Shown here one piece after another: positions 1 to 5,344 of a stretch of 11,686 nt of DNA. This DNA is from Candidatus Woesearchaeota archaeon. GTDB taxonomy: Archaea; Nanobdellota; Nanobdellia; Woesearchaeales; DSVV01. The stretch lies in contig JACRKI010000001.1 in NCBI GenBank assembly GCA_016215305.1, positions 1-11,686 of the forward strand, written 5' to 3'. Below the pieces are notes generated by a model. That model was given only the letters and a program-made list of their open reading frames with translations, was not told the origin of the DNA and did not search any database. The position numbers were made by a program, and so were the translations under genes. Every line of letters starts with the position of its first letter. The first letter of the stretch is position 1.

Positions 1-224
1 ACAAAGAGAGAAAATGCAATATATTTTTGTGAAGAGGTTATTTTCTCATATGGAGTAAAGTTAAAAAACAAAAGAATTCCTAAAAGAACAAGAAGCGCAT
101 CAACAACATAAAAGGGAAAGGAAACAACAGTTGGAATTATTCTTCCAATAACAAGATTGAAGGGAAGAAGGAGAAGTATTGCAATAAGAAGTGCTTGTTG
201 TATTCTTTCTGATGTCTTGCTCAT
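1..224 (-). CDS. Multi-pass membrane protein, N-terminal part (runs off left edge)
   Basis: The minus strand is open from an ATG whose first base is 224 to the window edge, giving 74 residues. The start MSKTSERIQQ is followed by a hydrophobic segment at about residues 10-30, a second at about 37-55, and the beginning of a third near 67, so this is an integral membrane protein with at least two to three helices. Codons are AT-rich like the neighbours. A TATA box (TTATAA, 249-254) lies 27 bp upstream of the ATG, so the mRNA is probably leaderless and divergent from the tRNA methylthiotransferase gene. The short cytosolic head followed by closely spaced helices resembles the start of O-antigen ligase/polymerase-like proteins, but that is only an impression; the rest of the protein is outside the window and no function is assigned. 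Confidence 0.75.
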   Translation of the reverse strand, partial: MSKTSERIQQALLIAILLLLPFNLVIGRIIPTVVSFPFYVVDALLVLLGILLFFNFTPYEKITSSQKYIAFSLF

Positions 225-241
225 ATATATTATTTTCTGCA

Positions 242-260
242 GCAAACTTTATAACGGTTT
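242..260. promoter_or_regulatory. Shared bidirectional TATA/BRE promoter
   Basis: The palindrome TTATAA (249-254) is flanked by AAAC on the left and GTTT on the right, so each strand reads a BRE-like AAAC followed by a TATA box. Its centre (251.5) is 26.5 bp from the ATG at 278 (+) and 27.5 bp from the ATG at 224 (-). Both distances fit archaeal TATA-to-start spacing and imply two leaderless transcripts from one box. Confidence 0.6.
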
Positions 261-277
261 CTTTATTTTCCCTTCAG

Positions 278-1675
278 ATGGAAAAGATCCACATCCAATC
301 CCACGGCTGCTCAAACAATTTCCATGAAGGAGAAGTCATGGCAGGCTTGCTCGAAGAAGCAGGCTACAAAATAACAAAAGATCCTTACGAAGCAGAAATA
401 ATCATTCTCAATTTGTGCACGGTCAAAGGAGATCATCAGGCAATCAAAACACTCAAAGAAACAACAAAGCAGTACACTGCAAAAATTATTGCAGCAGGAT
501 GTATTCTGGAAAGCACAAAAAAAGTATTGCGAGAGTACAATCCTTCACTCTCCTTGCTCAACACGCACAACATCAATAACATCGCCAAAATTGTCGAAGC
601 TGTCATCGAGGGCGATGTGATTGAATCATTGGAAAAAAACAAAATAGTGAAAATCAATCTTCCAAAAATCAGAATCAACCCGATCATAAACATTGTTCCT
701 GTAGGGAATGGATGCACCTCCGCGTGCACCTATTGTTCTGTCAAGCTCATCAAAGGATACATGCAATCTTATTCAGTAGAGCAAATCGTTGAAGAAGTGA
801 AGCGAAGCATTCAGGAAGGCGCAAAGGAAATTTATTTGACAGGTCAGGATACAGGAGCGTATGGGATTGATTGGAAAAAGGAAAATGTGAAAACAGAAAG
901 AGCAGAAGAGAAAGAACAATTAAAGCAAATAACACAAATACCGCCGCAAGCAGCAGAATTGCCAGAATTGCTCGAAGCATTAACAAAAATTCCTGGTGAG
1001 TTTATGATTCGTGTGGGAATGACATCTCCAAATCATGTCTATCGGCATCTTGATCGTTTGATTGCAGTCTATCATCATCCAAAAATCTACAAATTTTTGC
1101 ATATTCCTGTGCAGTCAGGAAGCAACAAAGTGCTGCAAGATATGAAGCGGCCATATACAGTGGAGCAGTATAAAGAGTGCATTGCAAAATTCAAAAAAGC
1201 ATTTCCAGATATCACGATTGCAACTGATATAATTGTCGGATTCCCTGAAGAAACAGAAGAAGAGTTTGAAGAAACAATAAAGCTGTTAGAAGAAACGCAG
1301 ACAGATGCGATTAACATGTCGCGGTTTTCGAAGAGACCAGGAACGCTTGCAGCGAAAATGAAGCAAGTTCCGACAAATATAGTCAAAGAAAGATCAAAGA
1401 GATTGAAAGTTGTCGAGCAGAAAATTATTTCAGCAAGGAATGCGCTGTGGAATGGCTGGGCAGGAACAGTGCTTGTGGATGAGTATGGGAAGAACAAGAC
1501 AATGATTGGCAGAAATTATGCCTACAAACAAGTGCTGCTCAAAGGAAAATATAATCTTGGAGAAACAGTTGATGTGACGATAGAGGAAACAGGAACCTAT
1601 GATTTGCGCGCGTTCAAGAAAGAGCAATTAACTTCTCAAGAAGAAAATGCGCAGTTGATTCAGATTAGAACGTAA
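278..1675 (+). CDS. tRNA t6A37 C2-methylthiotransferase (e-MtaB/CDKAL1-type radical SAM enzyme)
   Basis: This 465-residue enzyme adds a methylthio group at C2 of N6-threonylcarbamoyl-adenosine at position 37 of ANN-decoding tRNAs, using S-adenosylmethionine and two [4Fe-4S] clusters in the cytosol. The N-terminal UPF0004 domain shows its three cluster cysteines at C11 (SHGCSNNF), C47 (NLCTVKG) and C75 (AAGC). The radical SAM motif CX3CX2C is C146/C150/C153, and the C-terminal 60 or so residues form the expected TRAM-type RNA-binding tail. The LCTVKG signature is typical of archaeal/eukaryal MtaB rather than bacterial MiaB. The reading frame is open upstream to 191, but the protein family begins at MEKIHIQSHGC, and a TATA box sits 26.5 bp before 278, so 278 is the start and the message is probably leaderless. 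Residues about 199-226 are a charged, low-complexity insertion not expected in the family. Stop is TAA. Confidence 0.95.
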   Translation: MEKIHIQSHGCSNNFHEGEVMAGLLEEAGYKITKDPYEAEIIILNLCTVKGDHQAIKTLKETTKQYTAKIIAAGCILESTKKVLREYNPSLSLLNTHNINNIAKIVEAVIEGDVIESLEKNKIVKINLPKIRINPIINIVPVGNGCTSACTYCSVKLIKGYMQSYSVEQIVEEVKRSIQEGAKEIYLTGQDTGAYGIDWKKENVKTERAEEKEQLKQITQIPPQAAELPELLEALTKIPGEFMIRVGMTSPNHVYRHLDRLIAVYHHPKIYKFLHIPVQSGSNKVLQDMKRPYTVEQYKECIAKFKKAFPDITIATDIIVGFPEETEEEFEETIKLLEETQTDAINMSRFSKRPGTLAAKMKQVPTNIVKERSKRLKVVEQKIISARNALWNGWAGTVLVDEYGKNKTMIGRNYAYKQVLLKGKYNLGETVDVTIEETGTYDLRAFKKEQLTSQEENAQLIQIRT

Positions 1676-1697
1676 ACGCACGAACAGAAAAACAAAA

Positions 1698-1838
1698 TAC
1701 ACGAACAGACAGAAGCAAACCAGATGGCATGTAATTATTATCTTTTTGATATTTTTTGTCAAACAAATTTTCAGAGAATAATTCATAAGAAAATAAATAA
1801 AAATTACATGCCTCGTCAGAGCGTTGTGGGTTCGTGTA
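1698..1838. repeat. Nested inverted repeats in intergenic region
   Basis: Region 1676-1913 holds no convincing gene. It contains an outer 9-bp inverted repeat (TACACGAAC at 1698-1706 and its complement at 1830-1838) enclosing an inner perfect 11-bp inverted repeat (GGCATGTAATT at 1726-1736 and AATTACATGCC at 1802-1812), which extends to 15 of 16 bases (1726-1741 against 1797-1812). CACGAACAGA also occurs as a direct repeat at 1679-1688 and 1700-1709. The interior is A/T-rich. It could be a structured RNA, a 3' UTR fold of the upstream gene, or the remnant of a small mobile element. Confidence 0.5.
1741..1759 (+). terminator. T-rich termination region after the tRNA methylthiotransferase
   Basis: Two T tracts (1743-1747 and 1753-1758) lie about 70 bases after the TAA at 1675. 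Archaeal termination commonly uses oligo-U tracts without a hairpin. The assignment is tentative because the tracts also form the loop of the inverted repeat around them. Confidence 0.3.
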
Positions 1839-1863
1839 AATGTAGCTATGCAAATCCAAGCAC

Positions 1864-1880
1864 CGAAACAATTAAATAAG
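1864..1880 (+). promoter_or_regulatory. BRE/TATA promoter of the lysine-rich microprotein gene
   Basis: CGAAAC followed by AATTAAATAA matches an archaeal BRE plus TATA box. A start site about 26 bp downstream falls near 1900, leaving a leader of roughly 14 nt that contains the AGGTGAT ribosome binding site at 1902-1908. Confidence 0.45.
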
Positions 1881-1913
1881 AGAATGTTCTTAAAATAATA
1901 TAGGTGATATATT

Positions 1914-2000
1914 ATGGCCGCAAAAAAGAAAGCAAAAAAATCAGCAAAGAAAGCAACCAAAAAAACAGCAAAGAAAGCGCACAAGTGTGAATTCTGTTAA
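1914..2000 (+). CDS. Lys/Ala-rich microprotein with C-terminal CxxC (28 aa)
   Basis: A 28-codon ORF begins MAAKKKAKKSAKK and consists of AKKA/AKKS/TKKT repeats closely resembling the basic tails of histone H1 or of HU-type proteins, then ends HKCEFC followed by TAA. A strong ribosome binding site, AGGTGAT (1902-1908), lies 5 bases upstream of the ATG, and a BRE/TATA element sits before it, so real translation is likely despite the small size. Roughly half of the residues are lysine, so the peptide would bind nucleic acid or other polyanions non-specifically. C25 and C28 could bind a metal, form a disulfide or dimerise the tail. Short AKK-repeat proteins of this kind are common in DPANN genomes (from memory). 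The role in chromatin is an inference; no globular domain is present. Confidence 0.75.
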   Translation: MAAKKKAKKSAKKATKKTAKKAHKCEFC

Positions 2001-2007
2001 TCCTTTT

Positions 2008-2022
2008 CGAAATCTTTATTAA
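2008..2022 (+). promoter_or_regulatory. BRE/TATA promoter of the lipoprotein gene
   Basis: CGAAATC then TTTATTAA (2015-2022) is an archaeal BRE/TATA element. The TATA centre (2018.5) is 25.5 bp from the ATG at 2044, which predicts a leaderless transcript starting at or next to that ATG and decides between it and the downstream ATGs at 2059 and 2062. Confidence 0.6.
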
Positions 2023-2043
2023 CCATGTTTTTTTATCTTTTCT

Positions 2044-3090
2044 ATGATTAAATGCAGTATGATGAAAAAAACAAAATGCGCCTTTCTTTGTATACTTGTA
2101 TTCTTCTTGTTAATAAGTTCCTGTGCTGAAAAATATGCTTCTCCTGAGTCTGAAAAGCGGCAGATTGGAAAAAACAATATTCTGCCAGAGGATAATCAGA
2201 AATTTCATTATATTGAAGAGTTTAAACAATATACAGTAGATGAGAATGGTGATAGGGATTATGTGTGCAATGTCCCGAATGACATTCCACTTCTCTTGGA
2301 AGGCAGGATTCATACTGTTTGGAGCGCAGTTTCTGATGATGGAAGTACATGGAAAGATGAGCAGTATGTCATGCGCGGCTCTGTTCCTGAAGTGATATAT
2401 TTCAATAATAAATATTATATGTTTGTCATGGGAAAGTGCCTGATGTATGTTTCAGATAATGGGATTCAGTTTAATGAAATGAATTATACCCTGAAAGCAG
2501 ACAATCTCCCGGAAGATTTCAAAGATTTTGGAGTGGATCCGACAGCAGCGGTCGTCAATGGAACAATACATCTCTTTTTTTATGAACCAGAGCAAACAGC
2601 GCAGCCAGTCGTTGCCGCGTCAATAAAAGGAGACCACAAGATAATTCAATATGTTTCAGAAGATGCAGTGACGTGGAAGCGCGTGGGAGAAGCGATTGCG
2701 GTGTCGGGCATTACAGATCCTGACATTGTTTATTATGGGAATGAATGGTATCTTTTCATGAGTATAGGACAAAGTGCAAAAGGAGCAGTGTCAAAAGATG
2801 CTGTGACGTTTTCTTTGCTGAATAATGGGAATGCTGTCGAGACACAAGGAGGAGTTCCTGACACTATTGTCTTTAATGGCGTGATGAATATGTATGCGCA
2901 TAGGGATGAGAATGGAGTAACAGTCATAAAGCGATTCACTTCAACAGATGGCATAGCGTGGCAAGATAAAGGCACTGTTCTGGAAGATGGGGAAGCGCCA
3001 AGTGTTGTGCAGCTTCCTGACGGCACATTCAGGATGTATTATGTCAAACGGTTGAGTGAGGAAAAGTATAAAGCGTTGGTTGCAGAATAG
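2044..3090 (+). CDS. Secreted lipoprotein with five-bladed beta-propeller (GH43/GH32-like fold)
   Basis: The 348-residue product starts with a basic, hydrophobic signal peptide ending in a lipobox, LISSC, with C27 as the lipidation site, so it should be anchored on the outer face of the membrane. After a short linker (about 28-60) the protein contains five copies of a repeat. Each has a strand of the type DP-x-VVYYGNEWYLF (starting near residues 115, 165, 225, 272 and 318) and an Asp-box-like turn, SxDGxxW/F (97, 137, 205, 250 and 300). Five such repeats match the five-bladed propeller of the GH43/62/32/68 (arabinanase/invertase) superfamily, whose members hydrolyse or bind glycans. I cannot place a full catalytic acid/base pair, so it may be a glycan-binding protein instead of an enzyme. 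It stands alone, convergent with the HTH gene; stop is TAG. Confidence 0.85.
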   Translation: MIKCSMMKKTKCAFLCILVFFLLISSCAEKYASPESEKRQIGKNNILPEDNQKFHYIEEFKQYTVDENGDRDYVCNVPNDIPLLLEGRIHTVWSAVSDDGSTWKDEQYVMRGSVPEVIYFNNKYYMFVMGKCLMYVSDNGIQFNEMNYTLKADNLPEDFKDFGVDPTAAVVNGTIHLFFYEPEQTAQPVVAASIKGDHKIIQYVSEDAVTWKRVGEAIAVSGITDPDIVYYGNEWYLFMSIGQSAKGAVSKDAVTFSLLNNGNAVETQGGVPDTIVFNGVMNMYAHRDENGVTVIKRFTSTDGIAWQDKGTVLEDGEAPSVVQLPDGTFRMYYVKRLSEEKYKALVAE

Positions 3091-3113
3091 TAAAGTGATT
3101 TTCACTTATTACT
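3089..3113. terminator. Hairpin spanning two convergent stop codons
   Basis: AGTA+AAGTGA (3089-3098) pairs with TCACTT (3102-3107) and TACT (3110-3113) around a TTT loop, with a two-base bulge. The stem includes the TAG of the lipoprotein gene and the TGA of the HTH gene. It may limit read-through between the convergent genes, although intrinsic hairpins are not required for archaeal termination. Confidence 0.35.
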
Positions 3114-3776
3114 CCTAGCAAGGTGGGGAAGCACTGCTTTCTCAGCTTTGCGAAGATGTTCCCTATATGTCGAAAGAGAAATGTGCATCATCTTCGCAAG
3201 CATCTGGAGTTCAATTTTTCGTGGATAATTATAATATCCTTCTTGAATTGCAAGATCTAACGCTTTCTTCTGTTTTGTACTTATTTTTGGCATGATTTGT
3301 GGGAAAAAGATTTCTGTAAGTTTTGTTTTTCGAAGCTGTAGAATCTTAAAATGATAAAGATCTTTTGTATTCGATTTAAGAAAAGAGATGAAATGGGTAA
3401 TGTCCTCGCGATCCCAAGCGCAAACTTCCCAATGTTCATATCCTTTTTCATCGACAAATACAGGTTTTGTATGAAAAATCTTCTTTTCTACATGAGAAAG
3501 CTGTCCTGGAAATGCTTTCTTCTCTTTTGTCTTGTAGAGAAAAAAAACAGTATTCTGATTAATTTCAATGCGCACGACTGCTTTATCTTTTTTAAGGTCA
3601 TGAAGAAATGCAGCAACATTCTTTTCAGTGCCATTTATTTTTTCAAAATGAAGTGCGTAAGTAAATCCTTTTTCAGAGTATGAATCCAAAGGGTATCCTG
3701 TTGATGTGCAGTGAAATTTTTTGCATCTATTTCCAATAATGCAATTGTGTTGCAATGCGAGACGAAGGAGCCACAT
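3102..3776 (-). CDS. HTH_10 (bacterio-opsin activator-like) DNA-binding regulator
   Basis: The 224-residue protein ends in a helix-turn-helix of the HTH_10/Bat family. In residues about 161-224 the pattern STKQKKALDLAIQEGYYNYP, then LQMLAKMMHISLSTYREHLRKAEKAV, follows the family signature (LTxxQxxALxxAxxxGYYxxPR, then LAxxLxISxSTxxxHLRxAE). The N-terminal 150 residues form the sensory part, starting MWLLRLALQHNC, with cysteines at 12, 18 and 23 that could bind a metal. Family members are archaeal transcription factors responding to small-molecule or redox signals; the signal here is unknown. The frame also contains an ATG at 3782, but a TATA box centred at 3802.5 is 26.5 bp from the ATG at 3776, the spacing seen at the other leaderless genes here, so 3776 is preferred. 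It diverges from the radical SAM operon and may regulate it. Stop is TGA. Confidence 0.85.
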   Translation of the reverse strand: MWLLRLALQHNCIIGNRCKKFHCTSTGYPLDSYSEKGFTYALHFEKINGTEKNVAAFLHDLKKDKAVVRIEINQNTVFFLYKTKEKKAFPGQLSHVEKKIFHTKPVFVDEKGYEHWEVCAWDREDITHFISFLKSNTKDLYHFKILQLRKTKLTEIFFPQIMPKISTKQKKALDLAIQEGYYNYPRKIELQMLAKMMHISLSTYREHLRKAEKAVLPHLARSNK

Positions 3777-3798
3777 AGCCATGAAACAAGAAGTACTT

Positions 3799-3812
3799 GT
3801 TTATATTATTTT
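3799..3812 (-). promoter_or_regulatory. BRE/TATA promoter of the HTH_10 regulator
   Basis: Read on the minus strand, GCAAAATAATATAAAC contains ATATAAAC (3806-3799) preceded by an A-rich BRE. The distance to the ATG at 3776 is 26.5 bp, consistent with a leaderless message. Confidence 0.5.
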
Positions 3813-3819
3813 GCTTTAG

Positions 3820-3833
3820 CCGCACTATAGCGG
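3820..3833. promoter_or_regulatory. Candidate operator palindrome
   Basis: CCGC-ACTATA-GCGG is an inverted repeat in an otherwise AT-rich spacer. It lies almost midway between the minus-strand TATA box of the HTH gene (3799-3806) and a plus-strand TATA-like box (3844-3851), a good position for a site that controls both divergent promoters. Binding by the neighbouring HTH_10 protein is an inference. Confidence 0.35.
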
Positions 3834-3841
3834 GTAAAAAA

Positions 3842-3852
3842 AGATATAATAA
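3842..3852 (+). promoter_or_regulatory. TATA-like element of a possible small transcription unit
   Basis: A run of seven A residues followed by GATATAATAA resembles BRE plus TATA. A start site about 26 bp downstream would fall at 3870-3875, next to the ATG at 3871. This lies well upstream of the operon's own TATA box at 4007-4014, so it would drive a separate short transcript. Confidence 0.35.
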
Positions 3853-3870
3853 ATGAGTGTTACTATGGCT

Positions 3871-3957
3871 ATGATCACGGATAATTATGGGGAAGTTGGA
3901 ACTTGTGCAGAAGACACTGGTTGCCTTCATGCTGCGTCAATGCGTTCAGTCTATTAA
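3871..3957 (+). CDS. Possible 28-residue peptide upstream of the radical SAM operon
   Basis: A small ORF starts MITDNYGEVG, contains two cysteines five residues apart (TCAEDTGC) and ends SVY with TAA at 3955-3957. The frame is open a little further upstream, with ATGs at 3853 and 3865. The start at 3871 is chosen because it sits about 24 bp after a TATA-like element and could be a leaderless start. The ORF is followed by a U-rich tract (3984-3995), so promoter, ORF and terminator form a compact unit of about 120 bases. There is no ribosome binding site. The same segment can form a hairpin (GCAGAAG at 3907-3913 with CTTC at 3925-3928 and TGC at 3930-3932), so it may equally be a small RNA or nothing. 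Its position just before a radical SAM gene makes a modified-peptide precursor conceivable, but nothing proves it. Confidence 0.25.
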   Translation: MITDNYGEVGTCAEDTGCLHAASMRSVY

Positions 3958-3983
3958 TAGTTCTCGATCTTTTGTTAAAATTA

Positions 3984-3995
3984 TTTTCTTTTTTT
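3984..3995 (+). terminator. U-tract terminator candidate
   Basis: TTTTCTTTTTTT lies between the small ORF ending at 3957 and the operon promoter at 4001-4014. Such oligo-T tracts terminate archaeal transcription and would separate the short upstream unit from the operon. Confidence 0.35.
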
Positions 3996-4000
3996 CTAAT

Positions 4001-4014
4001 GAAAAATTAAATCT
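4001..4014 (+). promoter_or_regulatory. BRE/TATA promoter of the radical SAM-PEP operon
   Basis: GAAAAA followed by TTAAATCT (4007-4014) is centred 25.5 bp from the ATG at 4036, the same spacing as the other leaderless genes here. If correct, the purine-rich GGGGGTTAGG at 4023-4032 lies upstream of the transcript start and does not act as a ribosome binding site. If transcription starts earlier, it could. Confidence 0.5.
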
Positions 4015-4035
4015 ATATTCAAGGGGGTTAGGAAT

Positions 4036-5340
4036 ATGAACGAAGGAAATAGAAGAATCTATGAACAGAATATGGGGTATCTTGAACAGTTAGGTATTGG
4101 GGAAAAAATCGTTCCAATATACGATAATTTTCTCAAGCTGCGGGCAGCGCTTATGTGCATGGGTGTTGGTCCATCAGTATTAACCAGAGAGCTTGCACAA
4201 ATCGTAAATCCTTCTGGAGAAAAAAGAACAGGAAATGTAGGTTTGCCAGTAGAATTTAGAAGTACGTATCGAAATGATAATCCAGATAGTCGTCCATTTC
4301 TATTGAGTCTTCCTACTTCTGTTGTATACAAAGGATTGCAAGTTGGTGATCGTGATTTTACCGTATCATCTCCTTTTGGCTTAAAAGGATCTGTTAACAA
4401 TATTGCCCTTACTCTTCAAGGAAAAAAAATAATTGGGTTGAATCTCTATGAACAGCCAGATTGGATTAACCAAACAACAACATCAGGAAAACCAATGACT
4501 GCGATGTTTCTTCCAGAAGCAGGAGATAATCTTATGGGCGCAACACGGGCAAATGGTGGCTGTGAGTATTTTGGACGAAAAGAAGCGTGTGGATTTTGCG
4601 GCTTAGATCCATTAAAAGGTGGTGATGGAAAAACACCGCAAGATTTTGCAGAGGTTGCAGCAGCAGCATACGCAGAGCGTCCAAAAACAACATCAGTAAC
4701 GCTTACTGCGGGAAATACATACACACAAATTCGAGGACTGGAACAATATCTTCGATTCATTGCTGCGATTAGCCAAGCAGTCAATGCAAAAGGAATCAAA
4801 CCATGGATTGAAGTGGAAGCATCTCCTCCTGATTTTGAAAGAGCAGGAACAGAAGCATATCGAACAATTGATGCGCTCATTGAAGCAGGAGTTACTTCGT
4901 TTATCTCAAATATGGAACAATATTCTGCAAAAGCAAGAGCATCTGCGTTGCCGGCGAAATCAAAAATATCGTATGGTGACTATGCAACATTTTTCAACTA
5001 CTTGCGTGAAAAAAGAATTCCTGCATCGAGTGTTTTAATTGTTGGATTGGATGACAGTGACGAAAACATTGTGCAAGGTGCAAAGTTCCTCACAGAAAAT
5101 GGAGCATATCCAATCATTCTTCCATTTAGACCACGGGGAAAATATGGAGCAAGAGATCCGATAAATCCAAATAGATTATACAATGTCTCTCTTGAAATCG
5201 CGGATATTGTCAGAGCAGCAGGAATCTTTCCATTATCTCCTGGATGTGCAAAATGCGGGGGATGTTCTATGGATGTGCAGGCAACAATACGAGCATATCA
5301 AAGAGAATCTCTAATAGGTGTAGAAGCTGTTGTAAGGTGA
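4036..5340 (+). CDS. Radical SAM protein with CX8CX2C motif and C-terminal CX2CX2C
   Basis: First gene of a four-gene operon, 434 residues. The N-terminal 170 residues are a family-specific region (SPFGLKGSVNNIAL near 112-125). The cluster-binding segment is NGGCEYFGRKEACGFCGLDP, with C176, C185 and C188, i.e. CX8CX2C in place of the classical CX3CX2C; the Phe next to the last Cys and the following TIM-barrel-like alternation (TLTAGNTYT, WIEVEASPP, VTSFISNMEQYS, SSVLIVGLDDSDENI) fit a radical SAM core. A second cysteine group, SPGCAKCGGCS (C404/C407/C410), near the C-terminus may hold an auxiliary Fe-S cluster. The layout recalls the MSMEG_0568-type radical SAM proteins, but that is from memory and uncertain. 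The reaction is unknown. The TGA stop is part of the AAGGTGA ribosome binding site of the next gene, so translation is coupled. Confidence 0.85.
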   Translation: MNEGNRRIYEQNMGYLEQLGIGEKIVPIYDNFLKLRAALMCMGVGPSVLTRELAQIVNPSGEKRTGNVGLPVEFRSTYRNDNPDSRPFLLSLPTSVVYKGLQVGDRDFTVSSPFGLKGSVNNIALTLQGKKIIGLNLYEQPDWINQTTTSGKPMTAMFLPEAGDNLMGATRANGGCEYFGRKEACGFCGLDPLKGGDGKTPQDFAEVAAAAYAERPKTTSVTLTAGNTYTQIRGLEQYLRFIAAISQAVNAKGIKPWIEVEASPPDFERAGTEAYRTIDALIEAGVTSFISNMEQYSAKARASALPAKSKISYGDYATFFNYLREKRIPASSVLIVGLDDSDENIVQGAKFLTENGAYPIILPFRPRGKYGARDPINPNRLYNVSLEIADIVRAAGIFPLSPGCAKCGGCSMDVQATIRAYQRESLIGVEAVVR

Positions 5341-5344
5341 AAAG

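Noticed and set aside
191..277. N-terminal extension of the tRNA methylthiotransferase
   Set aside because: The hydrophobic 29 residues are not part of the family; they overlap the promoter and the divergent gene start. The conserved start is at 278.
1676..1913. tRNA gene suggested by GGGTTCGTG
   Set aside because: No acceptor stem, D arm or anticodon arm could be formed around it.
1628..1984. 118-codon hydrophobic minus-strand frame, and the shorter one at 1665-1871
   Set aside because: Phe/Ala-rich sequence is the antisense of the Lys-rich microprotein; no start signals or family resemblance.
4023..4032. GGGGGTTAGG as the ribosome binding site of the radical SAM gene
   Set aside because: The TATA box 25.5 bp before the ATG would place the transcript start after this sequence. 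It is kept only as an alternative if transcription starts upstream.
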